DNA of 24,001 nucleotides from an uncultured Bacilli bacterium (lineage in GTDB: Bacteria; Bacillota_I; Bacilli_A; RF39; UBA660). The position numbers and the translations under genes were made by a program. Positions 22,695 through 24,001 of the stretch are shown one piece after another. The DNA is taken from contig CALVPA010000051.1 in the NCBI GenBank assembly GCA_944350395.1, positions 1 through 24,001 of the forward strand. The letters are read 5' to 3'. The notes beneath the pieces were generated by a model. It saw only the letters and a list, made by a program, of their open reading frames with translations, searched no databases and had not been told where the DNA came from. Each line of letters starts with the position of its first letter. Positions within the stretch are counted from its first letter, which is position 1.

Positions 22695-23456
22695 CTATTT
22701 TATTAATAACTCTAATAATTCTATTATATCATTTTTTAAAAGGAATACAATAAGCAATCCCAATGCTAAGAATGGTCCAAATGCCAGCTCACTTCTTTTT
22801 TTTGTATATGCGATGTAAAGAGCATATGGAAGTGCGATGGAAGAACCTATCATTATGGATATTAAAAATAAATTGTAAGGAAGTATCGATCCCATAAAGA
22901 ACGCAAGTTTTATGTCTCCTCCCCCAAGAGACTCTCTTTTAAATATGGCGTCGCCTAAAATCTTTATCAGAAACATTAGTACGAAAGCAAAAACTCCATA
23001 CATAAAACTGTGATATACACTCCTAAGCCCGCCATCAAGATATAGTATTAAATATTCAAGTAATATTCCTACAATAATAGTACTATCTAAAATAATCATT
23101 TCTTTAAAATCGCTCAAAAATATAGATAAAAGCACTAATACTATTAAAAATCCTAAAAGTGTATCATAGCTAAAACCATATACTATAAACACTAGTAGAA
23201 ATGCTAAACCGGTAAAAATTTCAGATAAAAATGAGTCGATTCCGATTTTAGAATTGCACTTTGAGCACCTACCCTTTAGTGCTAAATAAGAAATAACAGG
23301 AATGAGTTCATACCATCTGAGTACATGGTTACAATTTGGACAATGACTTCTAGGAAACACTATTGATTCCCCTTTTATTAACCGCGTAACATATACATGA
23401 ATAAAAGATGCAAGTACAGTTCCCGTTATGAATACTAATATATAAATGTATAACAT
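22695..23456 (-). CDS. Prepilin peptidase (type IV leader peptidase, A24)
   Basis: Bitopic-to-polytopic membrane aspartyl protease that cuts and may N-methylate prepilins (PilD/ComC family). 253 residues. The cytoplasmic N-terminal domain has two CxxC pairs (Cys39/42, Cys64/67) and the 'RWYELIPVISYLALKGRC' signature. Catalytic aspartates: one in 'SDFKEMIILD' (Asp116 or 124) and Asp181 in GGGD. Presence of the full Cys domain suggests the bifunctional form. ATG at 23456, 15 bases after the pilC stop. Symbol comC or pilD is not decidable, because it is unknown whether the system is a competence pseudopilus or a true pilus. Confidence 0.95.
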   Translation of the reverse strand: MLYIYILVFITGTVLASFIHVYVTRLIKGESIVFPRSHCPNCNHVLRWYELIPVISYLALKGRCSKCNSKIGIDSFLSEIFTGLAFLLVFIVYGFSYDTLLGFLIVLVLLSIFLSDFKEMIILDSTIIVGILLEYLILYLDGGLRSVYHSFMYGVFAFVLMFLIKILGDAIFKRESLGGGDIKLAFFMGSILPYNLFLISIMIGSSIALPYALYIAYTKKRSELAFGPFLALGLLIVFLLKNDIIELLELLIK

Positions 23457-23471
23457 TTTAATTCCATCTTT

Positions 23472-24001
23472 CTATGCGATGCTGCTATATAGACCGAACA
23501 TTGGTAATACGACTGCGATGAGTACGCCTCCTACTACTACAGCTAAAAATATTATCATCACTGGTTCAATTAAAGTTTTAAGCGAATTGACTATTGTTTT
23601 GTGTTGCTCTTGATAATATGCACTTACCTTTGACATCATAGATGCCAGCTGCCCTGTGTTTTCACCAGTAACTATCATATAATACGCTATGTCTGGTACT
23701 GCCCATTGATCTTTAAAAGACTCACTAATCTTTTCTCCACGAGCTATATTGGTAATTGTATTAAGCATTATTTCTTTATATATTTCATTGTTAGTAAGTT
23801 TACTTAAAATATCGATACTATCCGTAATATACACATCATTTTTTAATAAAGAAGCAAAAGTTTTTGTAAAGATTGTAAGTTCATTATATATTATAATTTT
23901 TCCAAATACAGGTAGTTTCATAAATAAAGTTTGAGTACTTTTTCTAAAACTTTTTACGTTTTTATAAGCCATTACTAAAATGAATCCAATTACTAAAAGC
24001 A
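23472..24001 (-). CDS. pilC: Type IV pilus/type II secretion platform protein PilC/GspF, C-terminal part, cut by window edge
   Basis: Inner-membrane platform of the pilus assembly motor. The visible 176 residues are the second GspF domain: a membrane helix entering from the edge ('LLVIGFILVMAYK'), 'LMKLPVFGKIIIYNELTIFTKTFASLL', 'ISESFKDQWAVPDIAYYMIVTGENTGQLASMM', then a long terminal helix and 'LIAVVLPMFGLYSSIA', closely matching the PilC C-terminus. The open frame runs through the ATG at 23972 to the window end, so that ATG is internal. Followed by the prepilin peptidase. It could be the ComGB homologue, but the IFSL-like terminal 'VLPMFGLYSSI' favours PilC. Confidence 0.93.
   Translation of the reverse strand, partial: LLVIGFILVMAYKNVKSFRKSTQTLFMKLPVFGKIIIYNELTIFTKTFASLLKNDVYITDSIDILSKLTNNEIYKEIMLNTITNIARGEKISESFKDQWAVPDIAYYMIVTGENTGQLASMMSKVSAYYQEQHKTIVNSLKTLIEPVMIIFLAVVVGGVLIAVVLPMFGLYSSIA

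Noticed and set aside
1..24001. Mobile elements, phage, CRISPR, defence system, tRNA genes or code change
   Set aside because: No integrase, transposase, repeat array, tRNA-like fold or in-frame TGA inside conserved proteins was seen.

Overview
The window looks like chromosomal core sequence from a low-GC, spore-forming Bacillota, probably on the Bacilli side (an uncultured RF39- or Erysipelotrichia-like lineage would fit). The signs are the AT-rich base composition, standard TAA/TAG/TGA stops, GGAGG/AGGTGA ribosome-binding sites, the sporulation sets spoIVFA-spoIVFB and dacB-spmA-spmB, a single-chain glycyl-tRNA synthetase, an RNase J2-like protein, and ABC proteins that fuse ATPase and permease. 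The placement is inference from gene content. Nearly every gene is on the minus strand; only two short genes are on the plus strand.

Layout, left to right. 1-2644: envelope and intramembrane-protease cluster, transcribed spoIVFA > spoIVFB > cdsA > rseP (cut by the left edge). 2690-4671: a small membrane exporter-family gene and a phosphoglucomutase/phosphomannomutase, with their own promoter and terminator. 4673-7796: an RNase J2-like protein and glycyl-tRNA synthetase, again with promoter and terminator. 7811-9070: a short single-stranded-DNA-binding protein whose reading frame has no ATG, GTG or TTG start, followed by a degenerate NodB-fold protein. 9190-16914: one tightly overlapping unit, ttcA-like > fused ABC > fused ABC > dacB > spmA > spmB. 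17024-18490: frr alone, then rpmG-efp, each with a good sigma-A-type promoter. 18474-20435: class B penicillin-binding protein. 20500-22065: a small plus-strand gene, tcdA with a 6S RNA upstream, and a plus-strand membrane protein. 22066-24001: pilC (cut by the right edge) > prepilin peptidase > unknown membrane protein.

How the parts work together. spoIVFA/B is the mother-cell sigma-K processing pair, and DacB/SpmA/SpmB shape spore cortex and core dehydration, so the organism probably sporulates. frr, efp, rpmG and glyQS serve translation. The 6S RNA next to tcdA matches my recollection that Bacillus bsrA lies next to yrvM (the tcdA homologue). PilC and the prepilin peptidase point to a type IV pilus or a competence pseudopilus.

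No phage, insertion sequence, CRISPR array or tRNA was seen, and no gene-free stretch exceeds 300 bases. The most unusual signals are the ssb start, the degenerate enzyme active sites (RNase J-like and NodB-like), the exporter pair inside a spore-cortex operon, and two convergent gene pairs whose stop codons touch or overlap inside a hairpin formed from both coding ends.
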